A DNA stretch of 7,297 bases from JALYIM01 sp040003205 (lineage in GTDB: Bacteria > Acidobacteriota > Terriglobia > Terriglobales > Acidobacteriaceae), in assembly GCA_040003205.1 (NCBI GenBank), contig JBDUDA010000153.1, forward strand, positions 1 through 7,297, written 5' to 3'. Positions 1 through 5,779 of the stretch are shown here, one piece after another. The notes beneath the pieces are model-generated. The model was not told the DNA's origin. It searched no databases and worked only from the letters and a program-made list of their open reading frames with translations. Position numbers and translations under genes: made by a program. Within the stretch, counting starts at the first letter, position 1. Every line of letters starts with the position of its first letter.

Positions 1-457
1 CGGATGACGAATAGCTCACTCTAATCAGCGTCGACTTGCGTATCGGAGTGACATCCAGATTGCGGGAGAGACGGCGCACAGCGCCAGCCAGTTCTCTTTC
101 ATCGCTATCACCAGCCGGCTTACCAAACCAGGATTTGCTTCTGACCATGGAACCTAAGTTCTTGACGACGGTAGCGACAATCTCATCATCTTTTAACAGT
201 TCCGCTTCTGAGTTCATCTCCTCGGCCGTCACCTCACCGCGGTCAATTTGTGTGGCTTGGCTTGGCGTCGGTGTTACCACAGGATCAAAACGGCCCCTGC
301 GAACCAGGATTGTCATCTCCGCCTGGTAAGAAGGAAGAAAAATTCCCCAAAACAAGAAGGCCGCTAATGTAGCGCCAAAGGCGATCGTTATGATTCGCCG
401 CTGGCGAAAGCAAACAGCCGCTACGTCTCGAGCTGTAAGCGATGATTCACGTGACAT
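1..457 (-). CDS. Wzz/GumC-type polysaccharide chain-length determinant, N-terminal part (runs off window)
   Basis: Inner-membrane polysaccharide co-polymerase, which in this family sets chain length and couples polymerisation to export through a Wza-type channel. I translated the reverse complement: 152 codons are open from an ATG at 457 to the window edge. A cytoplasmic N-terminus of about 21 residues (ending FRQRR) is followed by one hydrophobic helix at about 22-42. The periplasmic Wzz signature comes next: YQAEMTILVRRGR near 44-56, then DPVVTP, NSEAELLKDDEIV, and RKSTLIRVSYSS at the edge. The C-terminal part, which in GumC/Wzc relatives holds the long coiled coil, second helix and sometimes a tyrosine kinase, lies outside. 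The frame is closed upstream by the stop of the preceding gene, so only ATG 457 or a GTG at 487-485 (with GGAAG about 8 bases upstream) can be the start. Neither has a strong ribosome-binding site. It is 3' of the Wza-like gene, almost certainly in one operon. Confidence 0.85.
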   Translation of the reverse strand, partial: MSRESSLTARDVAAVCFRQRRIITIAFGATLAAFLFWGIFLPSYQAEMTILVRRGRFDPVVTPTPSQATQIDRGEVTAEEMNSEAELLKDDEIVATVVKNLGSMVRSKSWFGKPAGDSDERELAGAVRRLSRNLDVTPIRKSTLIRVSYSSS

Positions 458-505
458 TCTCGGGACAAGCCTGAGCTCTTCCGGCACGATGGGCTTCCAA
501 TCCGC

Positions 506-1264
506 TCAAAAACTGGCCGGGTTCAGGTACGTTCCCAAACTTGAGGTGGGCAGATATCTGCGCAGCTTCGACATAGTATTCTTCGGGACGAAAATTAGAT
601 CTCCAGGCTGTAGGTGGATGTCCTCGGAGAGATTTCCCGATTTCAACATGGATTTCACATCCAGCACTTTCGACTCAACGACATCGTTGGAAAGGCGGCG
701 AAACAGAACAACCCTCGAGTGCTTTGACTGATCCGTGAAGCCCCCGGCGACCGCAACCGCCTGAGTTACGGTGATGTCCGAGCGCAGCTCAAATTTCCCC
801 GGACGCACAAGTTCGCCGGTTGCGATGTAATAGGGCTTGTCGAAATCCTTGAGAACGATCGATACTTCCGGATCCCGCAAAGTCGGGATATAAGCTCGCC
901 GCACTGCCGCTCGCAGGTCTTCCAAAAACATCCCATTGACGTACATATCTCCAACCCCTTTCAGAGTGATAAACCCGTCCGGTTGCACGCTAAGTGTCTG
1001 GTCAAATTCCGGAGAGAACGTGAAGCTGATCAGCATCACGTCGCTTTTTGCCAACCGGTATAACGGACGGTGTTCCCCCGTCTGGGCTGGACTCACTGTC
1101 GTGCCTTTCGGACCGTCCGTTATTTCGGCCTCCGTGGAATCCGCCACTCCGGGAACCTCGGCAGCGACCCTGGGCTGCAGTTCCTGGGCGACGGCCACTG
1201 TCGGTGCTTTCACCGCGAAGAACGCGGCGATCGCGATTACGAAAATATAAAGAGCGCGATTCAT
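506..1264 (-). CDS. Wza-like polysaccharide export protein (Poly_export + SLBB)
   Basis: Exports capsule or exopolysaccharide across the outer membrane together with the Wzz/GumC partner encoded just downstream (48 bases, or 18 if that gene uses its GTG). With the ATG at 1264 the protein has 252 residues. Residues 1-26 form a signal peptide (MNR, hydrophobic stretch, cleavage near AVA-Q). A variable linker follows. Residues about 66-138 are a Poly_export domain (YRLAKSDVMLISF, VQPDGFITL, LRDPEVSIVL). Residues about 144-190 are an SLBB domain (YYIATGELVRPGKFEL, TVTQAVAVAGGFT), and QPGDLIFVPK is at 219-228. A longer reading from a GTG at 1336 is possible, but it would bury the signal peptide 24 residues inside and has no ribosome-binding site, so I chose 1264. 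The signal peptide has no lipobox cysteine and the protein is shorter than E. coli Wza (about 379), so it may be periplasmic or form a reduced channel. Confidence 0.88.
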   Translation of the reverse strand: MNRALYIFVIAIAAFFAVKAPTVAVAQELQPRVAAEVPGVADSTEAEITDGPKGTTVSPAQTGEHRPLYRLAKSDVMLISFTFSPEFDQTLSVQPDGFITLKGVGDMYVNGMFLEDLRAAVRRAYIPTLRDPEVSIVLKDFDKPYYIATGELVRPGKFELRSDITVTQAVAVAGGFTDQSKHSRVVLFRRLSNDVVESKVLDVKSMLKSGNLSEDIHLQPGDLIFVPKNTMSKLRRYLPTSSLGTYLNPASF

Positions 1265-1638
1265 TGAGACTTTTTCAAGGTGTATAGCCTGCGAGTTGGC
1301 GGAGCCGCAGACATCGCTCGCTTCTTTGCTCTCCACAAATTAGTCCCACGATGGTTTACGTACAAGACTCGCAAAGTGTCATCTACGAAGGTAGTAAGTA
1401 TCCGGCGGCAACCATCTGATCTTCGAGATTCTTACCACGCGTTATCGATTTAGCTGTAATCGCAGTACCGCGGAATAAAAAAGTGTGGAGAGTGCGACGC
1501 CGCAATCCAGGCAGCCCGGCTGCAGAAAGCGAGATATCCACAACAAAATCTACTTTGTAACGTCGGGATGTCACAGACCTTTGCGGCGTCAGTTCTTAGT
1601 ATCAATCCCGCAGCCTTAACGGATTGGTTATAACGCTT
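1265..1638. other. Divergent intergenic spacer, exopolysaccharide operon / LuxR regulator
   Basis: 374 bases between two divergently transcribed genes, so it must carry the promoters of both. I found no convincing sigma70 or sigma54 consensus pair on either strand. Visible structure is limited to a perfect 13-base palindrome at 1511-1523 (GCAGCC, C, GGCTGC) and a weak inverted pair ACAAA/TTTGT near 1544-1558. Either could be an operator, but both are short enough to occur by chance. Open frames in the spacer have neither a ribosome-binding site nor a recognisable product. Confidence 0.5.
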
Positions 1639-2361
1639 ATGCTCTCACCTCCGAGAAACGCGGCTCCCGTCAACCCGATTGTCGTACTGGTGGCTGATTC
1701 GAACCAGATGCAGAGTCAATTGTTGGTGGACGCACTGCAAAAGTGTCCAGAGTTCCAGGTGGTCACTGCCTCCCTGAACTGGAATGAAGTTCTCAGCGCC
1801 ATGTCCTGTTTCCCGGTAAAGGTCGCGCTGCTGAGCGGTAATCTGCCGGGCCACAGCTCGCAAGACATGACGATTGTGCGCCAGTTTCATGTCGCATATT
1901 CCGGCATCCCGCTCGTGTTGTTGCTACGGGATTATGATCGCGATCTGGTGGTGAAAGCTTTCCGCTCAGGAGTGAAAGGTCTGTTTTGCGTTTCTGACTA
2001 CACTTTTCAGTTGCTTCGCAAGTGCATCCAGTCTGTCTATGAAGGGCAAATTTGGGCCAACAGCGAACAACTGCACTACTTGCTGCAGGTCATTACTCAA
2101 GTGCCCTCCCTCAGAATGGTCAACGCGAATGGGATAAAAATCTTAACTCCGCGTGAGGAGCAGGTTGTCGCGCTGGTCGCCGACGGGCTTAGCAATCGCG
2201 AAGTAGCTCTCGAGCTCGGCCTTAGCGAACACACGGTCAAAAAATATATGTTTCGCATCTTCGATAAACTCGGCATCTTCAGCCGGGTGGAACTCGTCCT
2301 CTATGCGGTGGCGCACGGTGGTCATCGCGAGGCGGAGTGGGTGGCCGGAGGCGCCGCCTGA
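1639..2361 (+). CDS. LuxR/NarL-family transcriptional regulator with degenerate receiver domain
   Basis: Cytoplasmic DNA-binding regulator of 240 residues. The N-terminal part (about 14-135) has the receiver fold pattern: VVLVADSNQ, ALLSGNLPG, PLVLLL, GVKGLFCV, LLRKCI. Aligned without gaps to NarL-type receivers, the phospho-acceptor Asp is Ser66, the switch Ser/Thr is Leu96, the conserved Lys is Val118, and only one residue of the acidic pair remains (Asp20). Phosphorylation by a histidine kinase is therefore unlikely. The C-terminal part (about 168-225) is an intact LuxR helix-turn-helix: LTPREEQVVALVADGLSNRE, then LGLSEHTVKKYMFRIFDKLG, then RVELVLYAV. The start is uncertain. A TTG at 1624 would add five residues, and neither start has a clear ribosome-binding site. 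It is divergent from the polysaccharide export operon, which makes that operon a candidate target, but nothing in the sequence proves it. Confidence 0.88.
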   Translation: MLSPPRNAAPVNPIVVLVADSNQMQSQLLVDALQKCPEFQVVTASLNWNEVLSAMSCFPVKVALLSGNLPGHSSQDMTIVRQFHVAYSGIPLVLLLRDYDRDLVVKAFRSGVKGLFCVSDYTFQLLRKCIQSVYEGQIWANSEQLHYLLQVITQVPSLRMVNANGIKILTPREEQVVALVADGLSNREVALELGLSEHTVKKYMFRIFDKLGIFSRVELVLYAVAHGGHREAEWVAGGAA

Positions 2362-2403
2362 CGCCTCAAGTTCTTTGATTTCCGGGTCGGCTGCAAGCTT
2401 CGC

Positions 2404-2432
2404 TCGCAAGCACTCAATAAACTGACTACAAT
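2404..2432 (+). promoter_or_regulatory. Possible sigma70-type promoter for the small membrane protein gene
   Basis: A good -10 hexamer, TACAAT at 2427-2432, stands 24 bases before the GTG start at 2457. The best -35 at 17-base spacing is TCGCAA (2404-2409), which matches only three of six consensus positions. Transcription would begin near 2439, leaving a leader just long enough for the ribosome-binding site TAAGGG at 2444-2449. The pairing is weak on its -35 side. Confidence 0.35.
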
Positions 2433-2456
2433 GTCACCTGTTGTAAGGGTTCCCGC

Positions 2457-2858
2457 GTGACATCATCCGACATTCATCCCCGGCGCAAGACTGTGATCGC
2501 CTCCGGCCTTCTCTGCGGAGTGCTCGGTTTGGTTGTGCTGTTTACGAACCGGAGCGCTTTTTTCAGTCCACTCGCTGTGGTGGTCGTAGCCGCTATCGGA
2601 CTCACGGCTGTACTATTGCAGTCTCGTTTTCGGGATCAACGCGAGACTAATAGCTGGCGTCCTCCGGTCTGGCTCAACGCTTTGGGAATTGCATTTGCCC
2701 TGGCGGCTTTATTCGCAGATCGAATCGGCCTGCCGTCACAGACCGCCCCTGTTATGGCGCTTGCTGCGATTGGAACTTTCGCCATCAGTAGCGCTATGAT
2801 TCTTCACGCTTTCAGAAAAGGCCGTGCCGCTTCCGATTCTTCATCAAATCTGAAATGA
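2457..2858 (+). CDS. Small four-helix integral membrane protein, function unknown
   Basis: I do not recognise a family. The 133-residue product starts with a GTG preceded by a good ribosome-binding site (AAGGG at 2445-2449, seven bases before the start). It has a short basic N-terminus (HPRRK) and four hydrophobic helices at about 12-30, 35-54, 71-88 and 95-118. Charged loops separate helices 2 and 3 (SRFRDQRE), and a basic, serine-rich tail (FRKGRAASDSSS) follows helix 4. By the positive-inside rule both ends should be cytoplasmic. No catalytic or metal-binding motif is visible. The gene ends 43 bases before rpiA in the same direction, so co-transcription is likely, but the pairing gives no clear functional clue. 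Confidence 0.72.
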   Translation: MTSSDIHPRRKTVIASGLLCGVLGLVVLFTNRSAFFSPLAVVVVAAIGLTAVLLQSRFRDQRETNSWRPPVWLNALGIAFALAALFADRIGLPSQTAPVMALAAIGTFAISSAMILHAFRKGRAASDSSSNLK

Positions 2859-2901
2859 TCCAGAGTCCCGAAATCAGCCTCCTTCTCATGGCGACCTGTT
2901 A

Positions 2902-3630
2902 ATGGCAAACGAACAACAAAAGGAAGCGGCTGCGCGTGCCAGTGTTAAGTTCGTTCACGACGGCGATGTGGTGGGCCTGGGTACGGGATCTACCGCGCAG
3001 TACGCCGTCCGTTTACTCGCCGATCAAGTTCGCTCCGGCCTGAAAATTCAGGGCATCCCCACCAGCATCGGCACTCGAGATTTAGCGCAGGGCCTTGGGA
3101 TCCCCCTCACTACGCTCGATCAGTTCCAGGAAATCGACGTCACCATCGACGGGGCCGATGAAATCAATCCTCAACTCTGTTTAATAAAAGGTGGCGGAGG
3201 CGCCTTGCTGCGGGAAAAAGTAATAGCCTCTGCATCGCGAAAGCTGGTCATCATCGCGGATTCCAGCAAGCAAGTGGCTGTGCTCGGTAAATTCCCGCTT
3301 CCCGTGGAAGTGATCGCTTTTGCCCAGCCATTAATCGAGAAACGAATCGCCGGCCTGGGAGCCGAGGTCAGAGAAAGGCTATCTGCCGACGGGAAAGCCT
3401 TCGTTACCGACGAAGGTCATCGCATCCTCGACTGCAATTTCGGACACATCGACGACCCGGCGGCGTTGGCAAATGCCCTGAAAGCCATCCCTGGAATCGT
3501 CGAACATGGACTATTCGTTGGCATGGCCGATATCGTTCTGATCGCTAAGGACGATCAGGTTCTCCAACTGGAAAAACCCCGTGCAGAACGAGAAGGCTCA
3601 GCTCACAATCTTCCGCAACGCCGTCAATAA
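2902..3630 (+). CDS. rpiA: Ribose-5-phosphate isomerase A
   Basis: Interconverts ribose 5-phosphate and ribulose 5-phosphate in the non-oxidative pentose phosphate pathway; a cytosolic enzyme. The 242-residue product carries the full RpiA signature. The phosphate-binding GLGTGST is at 25-31 and the active-site IDGADEI at 82-88 (Asp83 and Asp86, equivalent to E. coli Asp81 and Asp84). KGGGG is at 96-100 (Lys96, equivalent to Lys94), and LLREK at 102-106 holds the catalytic Glu105 (E. coli Glu103). The protein is about 20 residues longer than E. coli RpiA (219). The extra part is mainly a charged C-terminal tail ending in PQRRQ, which is also where the gene overlaps its convergent neighbour. 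There is no in-frame alternative start for many codons upstream and no clear ribosome-binding site before ATG 2902. A tiny four-codon frame (2888-2902) ends in TAATG on this start and might provide coupling. Confidence 0.97.
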   Translation: MANEQQKEAAARASVKFVHDGDVVGLGTGSTAQYAVRLLADQVRSGLKIQGIPTSIGTRDLAQGLGIPLTTLDQFQEIDVTIDGADEINPQLCLIKGGGGALLREKVIASASRKLVIIADSSKQVAVLGKFPLPVEVIAFAQPLIEKRIAGLGAEVRERLSADGKAFVTDEGHRILDCNFGHIDDPAALANALKAIPGIVEHGLFVGMADIVLIAKDDQVLQLEKPRAEREGSAHNLPQRRQ

Positions 3631-4866
3631 GCGGGACACTTCTTCTTCCGTGTTGTAATGCGCCAGACCTATGCGCAGAAAGCCGCCATCTTTTTCGACG
3701 TTCAACCGTTCGGTCAAATTGACCGCATAATAATTGCCATCCCAGGTAAAGAATCCGAGTTCGCCGAGTTTGGCCGCGAGTTCAAGCGGAGTAAAACCCT
3801 CCACTCGAATGGCAAGCGTAGGACAGCGATAGTCGAAACGGCTCGGGTCACTGATGCCGTAAAGCTTCAGTTTGGGAATGGACATCATTCCGCGAATCAG
3901 TCTTTCCATGAGATCGCGTTCGTGTTGCGCAATCCCTCTATAGGCCGCTGTTAACAAGCTCCGTCGCGAAGCCGCTCCAGGATTCAACTGTCGTCCTAAG
4001 TCCGCCAAATAATCAACGCAAGCCGTGATTCCGGCGATGCATTCGTGGTTGAGCGTGCCCCACTCCCATCGAAATGGAACCTCGTTCGTATTCGCGCGAA
4101 GCTTGTAAGGCGTCAGCTCGCGCAACAATTCACGCTTGCCGTAGAGCACGCCCATGTGGGGTCCGAAAAATTTGTAGGTGGAGCACACCAGAAAGTCGCA
4201 ATCCAAAGAACGGACATCAATCGGCCCGTGCGGAGCATAATGAACGGCGTCAATGTAAGCCTTCGCGCCAACTTTGTGAGCCAACCGCACCACTTCGCGT
4301 ACATCATTAATCGTACCGACTGCATTCGACGCGTATCCGACCGCAACAACTTTGGTCCGGTTGGTGATCTTGCGCGCCATGTCGTCCATGTCAAGCGTGC
4401 AGTCCGACTCGTGAACATCCACCATGCGAATGACGACGCCTTTCTCCTCGAGCGCGCGCCAGGGGGAAATATTGGCATCGTGATCGAGTTGCGTCAGGAC
4501 GATCTCGTCTCCCGGACTCAGATCTCGTCCAATGGAACGGCTGATCTCGAATGTCAGGGTGGTCATGTTCGGCCCGAAAACTATTTCGTCCCAGGCGCAA
4601 CCAAGCAGATCAGCCATGGCTGAACGCGCATTGTCGATGACTGTGTCGGTTCTCTGGCTGGTGGCGTAAGCGCCACGTGTGTTGGCGTTGGAACATTTCA
4701 GATAATTGGAGATAGCGTCGATGACCTGCTGCGGAACCTGGGTGCCTCCGGGACCGTCCAAAAACGTAGCTGGATGTCCATTGACCATCTGCGAGAGAGC
4801 AGGGAACTGCTCGCGAACCCAGGAAACGTCTAGCTTGCTGGCATTGGATTGCTCGGCGGTCGGCAT
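3598..4866 (-). CDS. PLP-dependent class-V aminotransferase, cysteine-desulfurase-like (VC1184 type)
   Basis: Fold-type I PLP enzyme of 422 residues, closest in style to the cysteine-desulfurase-like proteins of the VC1184 group, whose physiological reaction is not settled. Visible landmarks: N-terminal VREQFPAL and FLDGPGGTQVP (35-45); cofactor-stacking His129 in LDHDANISPW; Asn181 in SNAVGT; the pyridine-nitrogen Asp206 in YIDAVHYAPHGP; and the Schiff-base Lys232 in STYKFFGPHMG. The C-terminal domain has FTWDGNYYAVNL and RIGLAHYNTEEEV, typical of this group. The loop that carries the nucleophilic cysteine in SufS (GHHCA-like) is replaced by WDGNYYA, so sulfur transfer by the SufS mechanism is doubtful. 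The start is well supported: AGGAAG at 4879-4874 lies seven bases upstream of the ATG. The 3' end overlaps rpiA tail to tail by 33 bases. No suf or isc genes are adjacent. Confidence 0.92.
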   Translation of the reverse strand: MPTAEQSNASKLDVSWVREQFPALSQMVNGHPATFLDGPGGTQVPQQVIDAISNYLKCSNANTRGAYATSQRTDTVIDNARSAMADLLGCAWDEIVFGPNMTTLTFEISRSIGRDLSPGDEIVLTQLDHDANISPWRALEEKGVVIRMVDVHESDCTLDMDDMARKITNRTKVVAVGYASNAVGTINDVREVVRLAHKVGAKAYIDAVHYAPHGPIDVRSLDCDFLVCSTYKFFGPHMGVLYGKRELLRELTPYKLRANTNEVPFRWEWGTLNHECIAGITACVDYLADLGRQLNPGAASRRSLLTAAYRGIAQHERDLMERLIRGMMSIPKLKLYGISDPSRFDYRCPTLAIRVEGFTPLELAAKLGELGFFTWDGNYYAVNLTERLNVEKDGGFLRIGLAHYNTEEEVSRLLTALRKIVS

Positions 4867-4877
4867 ATTCTCACTTC

Positions 4878-4893
4878 CTAATTGCGGAATTAG
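4878..4893. repeat. Perfect small palindrome overlapping the aminotransferase ribosome-binding site
   Basis: Arms CTAATT (4878-4883) and AATTAG (4888-4893) are separated by GCGG. On the minus strand the 3' arm shares two bases with the Shine-Dalgarno AGGAAG (4879-4874). It could be a repressor operator, or a weak hairpin affecting translation initiation. With only A/T-rich six-base arms it may also be chance. Confidence 0.4.
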
Positions 4894-5019
4894 CAGTTTT
4901 GCGGCGCTCGCTCCTCAGCGTGTTCGCGTTTTCCACAGCGATGTCAGGCGGAGACGAAAAGTCAAGGGCGAACAATAGGAGAAAGAAAAATTCTAGAACA
5001 TAGACTGTAAACCCCACCC

Positions 5020-5049
5020 ATTGTGGTTACAAAAGAAGTTAGCCACAAT
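5020..5049. repeat. Inverted repeat ATTGTGGTTA / TAGCCACAAT upstream of the dcw promoter
   Basis: Ten-base arms at 5020-5029 and 5040-5049 match at nine of ten positions and are separated by ten bases, so the half-sites are 20 bases apart (two helical turns). A further copy of AGCCACAA stands at 5090-5097, immediately upstream of the -35 hexamer at 5106. The spacing is typical of a dimeric regulator site. The regulator is unknown. Confidence 0.5.
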
Positions 5050-5105
5050 TGATCGTGCTTTCCCATTTCGGTCACAGAGGCCCTTAATGAGCCACAACTT
5101 TCTTG

Positions 5106-5133
5106 TTGACAACAAACAGTTTAGGCGTAGGAT
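5106..5133 (+). promoter_or_regulatory. Sigma70-type promoter of the mraZ-rsmH (dcw) operon
   Basis: A perfect -35 hexamer TTGACA (5106-5111), a 16-base spacer and TAGGAT (5128-5133, four of six matches to TATAAT) form the best promoter in the window. Transcription would start near 5140, giving a leader of about 200 bases before mraZ. The -10 element is directly followed and partly overlapped by three GTGG repeats, which suggests control by MraZ. Confidence 0.65.
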
Positions 5134-5157
5134 GTGGACAAAAGTGGAACAAAGTGG
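5131..5157 (+). promoter_or_regulatory. MraZ-box operator: three GTGG repeats at 10-base period
   Basis: Repeats GATGTGG (5131-5137), AAAGTGG (5141-5147) and AAAGTGG (5151-5157) are separated by three bases each, so the GTGG cores begin at 5134, 5144 and 5154. Known MraZ operators are short direct repeats at a 10-base period upstream of mraZ: TGGGN with 5-base spacers in E. coli, and AAAGTG(T/G) with 3-base spacers in mollicutes. This site fits the same architecture, sits between -10 and about +18 of the predicted promoter, and precedes mraZ itself. Autorepression is the likely outcome. A GTGGG at 5175-5179 is out of phase by one base and is not counted. Confidence 0.75.
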
Positions 5158-5338
5158 TCATGGCAGTAAAGGTCGTGGGCAAGATTGGAAAACTTAGAGG
5201 AACCAGTGGAATTCAACCCTGACTCCCCGAAAAATAGCCCTGACGAACCCATAACCGCTGACTTTTTAACAGTTTTGACCTCCCTCGCAGTGGTAGTAGC
5301 TGCTAAAAGATTTTCCGCCCCGATAAAGGGACGAATAC

Positions 5339-5779
5339 ATGTTTCGCGGCAATCACCCAACTCGCGTAGACGAAAAGGGACGGCTCAAAGTCCCCGCGGA
5401 ATTCAAGCGAGTGATCGACGAGAAGTACAGCGCCCAATTTTACATCACCAGCTTGGATGGAAAAATTGCTCAAGTGTATCCCTTCGAGGAATGGGAACGG
5501 ATCGAGCAGAAGTTGGCGGCTCTTTCTACTTTCAATCCTACGAAGAAAAAGTTTTTGAGCCGGGTGAATTACTGGGGACAAATGGTGGAAATGGACGGCC
5601 AGGGCCGGCTGCTGATTCCGCAGTTACTGCGGGACACGGCGCAGATCAAGGGAGAGGTCGCGGTACTCGGCAATCTCACTTATCTGGAAGTCCGCAACCT
5701 GGAGATGTTCCGCAAAGAGATTGAGGAGCAACAGTTCACGCCAGAAGATGAAAGCACGCTCAACGAGCTGGGTATCTAG
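5339..5779 (+). CDS. mraZ: Transcriptional regulator MraZ
   Basis: First gene of the division and cell wall cluster; a DNA-binding protein of the SpoVT/AbrB superfamily that forms ring-shaped oligomers and regulates its own operon. The 146-residue product has the two tandem swapped-hairpin half-domains. The first (about 1-50) carries FRG and VDEKGRLKVPAEF with the DxKGR signature at 11-15. The second (about 77-122) carries MDGQGRLLIPQLLR with DGQGR at 86-90. The length is typical of the family (E. coli 152). The start is supported by AAGGGA, seven bases upstream of the ATG. The stop TAG shares its G with the GTG of rsmH. The repeat operator at 5131-5157 is its expected target. Confidence 0.97.
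   Translation: MFRGNHPTRVDEKGRLKVPAEFKRVIDEKYSAQFYITSLDGKIAQVYPFEEWERIEQKLAALSTFNPTKKKFLSRVNYWGQMVEMDGQGRLLIPQLLRDTAQIKGEVAVLGNLTYLEVRNLEMFRKEIEEQQFTPEDESTLNELGI

Larger units (their letters stand above)
4867..5338. other. Divergent intergenic region, aminotransferase gene / mraZ
   Basis: 472 bases with no supported gene. It contains a small palindrome at the aminotransferase ribosome-binding site, an inverted repeat with a third related copy, the dcw promoter and its repeat operator (each listed separately), and then a leader of about 200 bases before mraZ. The leader is A/T-rich in places and holds a CCCTGAC direct repeat (5217-5223, 5238-5244). I could not fold a convincing terminator or riboswitch in it. 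No clear promoter was found for the leftward gene. Confidence 0.6.

Noticed and set aside
936..1250. Plus-strand open frame opposite the Wza-like gene
   Set aside because: Antisense shadow. The minus strand encodes clear Poly_export and SLBB motifs.
1511..1523. Perfect palindrome GCAGCC-C-GGCTGC in the divergent spacer
   Set aside because: Suggestive position, but one short GC-rich site with no second copy is not enough to call an operator.
1383..1574. 63-codon minus-strand frame in the divergent spacer
   Set aside because: No ribosome-binding site, no motif, and an unconvincing composition; treated as non-coding.
2380..2415. Possible terminator hairpin after the LuxR gene (GCAAGC/GCTCGC region)
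   Set aside because: The stem is mismatched and short and no T-tract follows.
4045..4623. 192-codon plus-strand open frame opposite the aminotransferase gene
   Set aside because: It is the antisense shadow of a gene with full PLP-enzyme motifs and has no recognisable product.
4929..4937. TTTTCCACA, an exact match to the DnaA-box consensus TTWTNCACA
   Set aside because: A single site. Near matches at 1534-1542 and 5133-5141 each miss a conserved position. There is no cluster, AT-rich unwinding region or dnaA/dnaN gene, so neither an origin nor DnaA control is supported.
5185..5724. Plus-strand open frame starting in the mraZ leader
   Set aside because: It starts with TTG without a ribosome-binding site and mostly overlaps mraZ in another frame. 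MraZ has clear family motifs.
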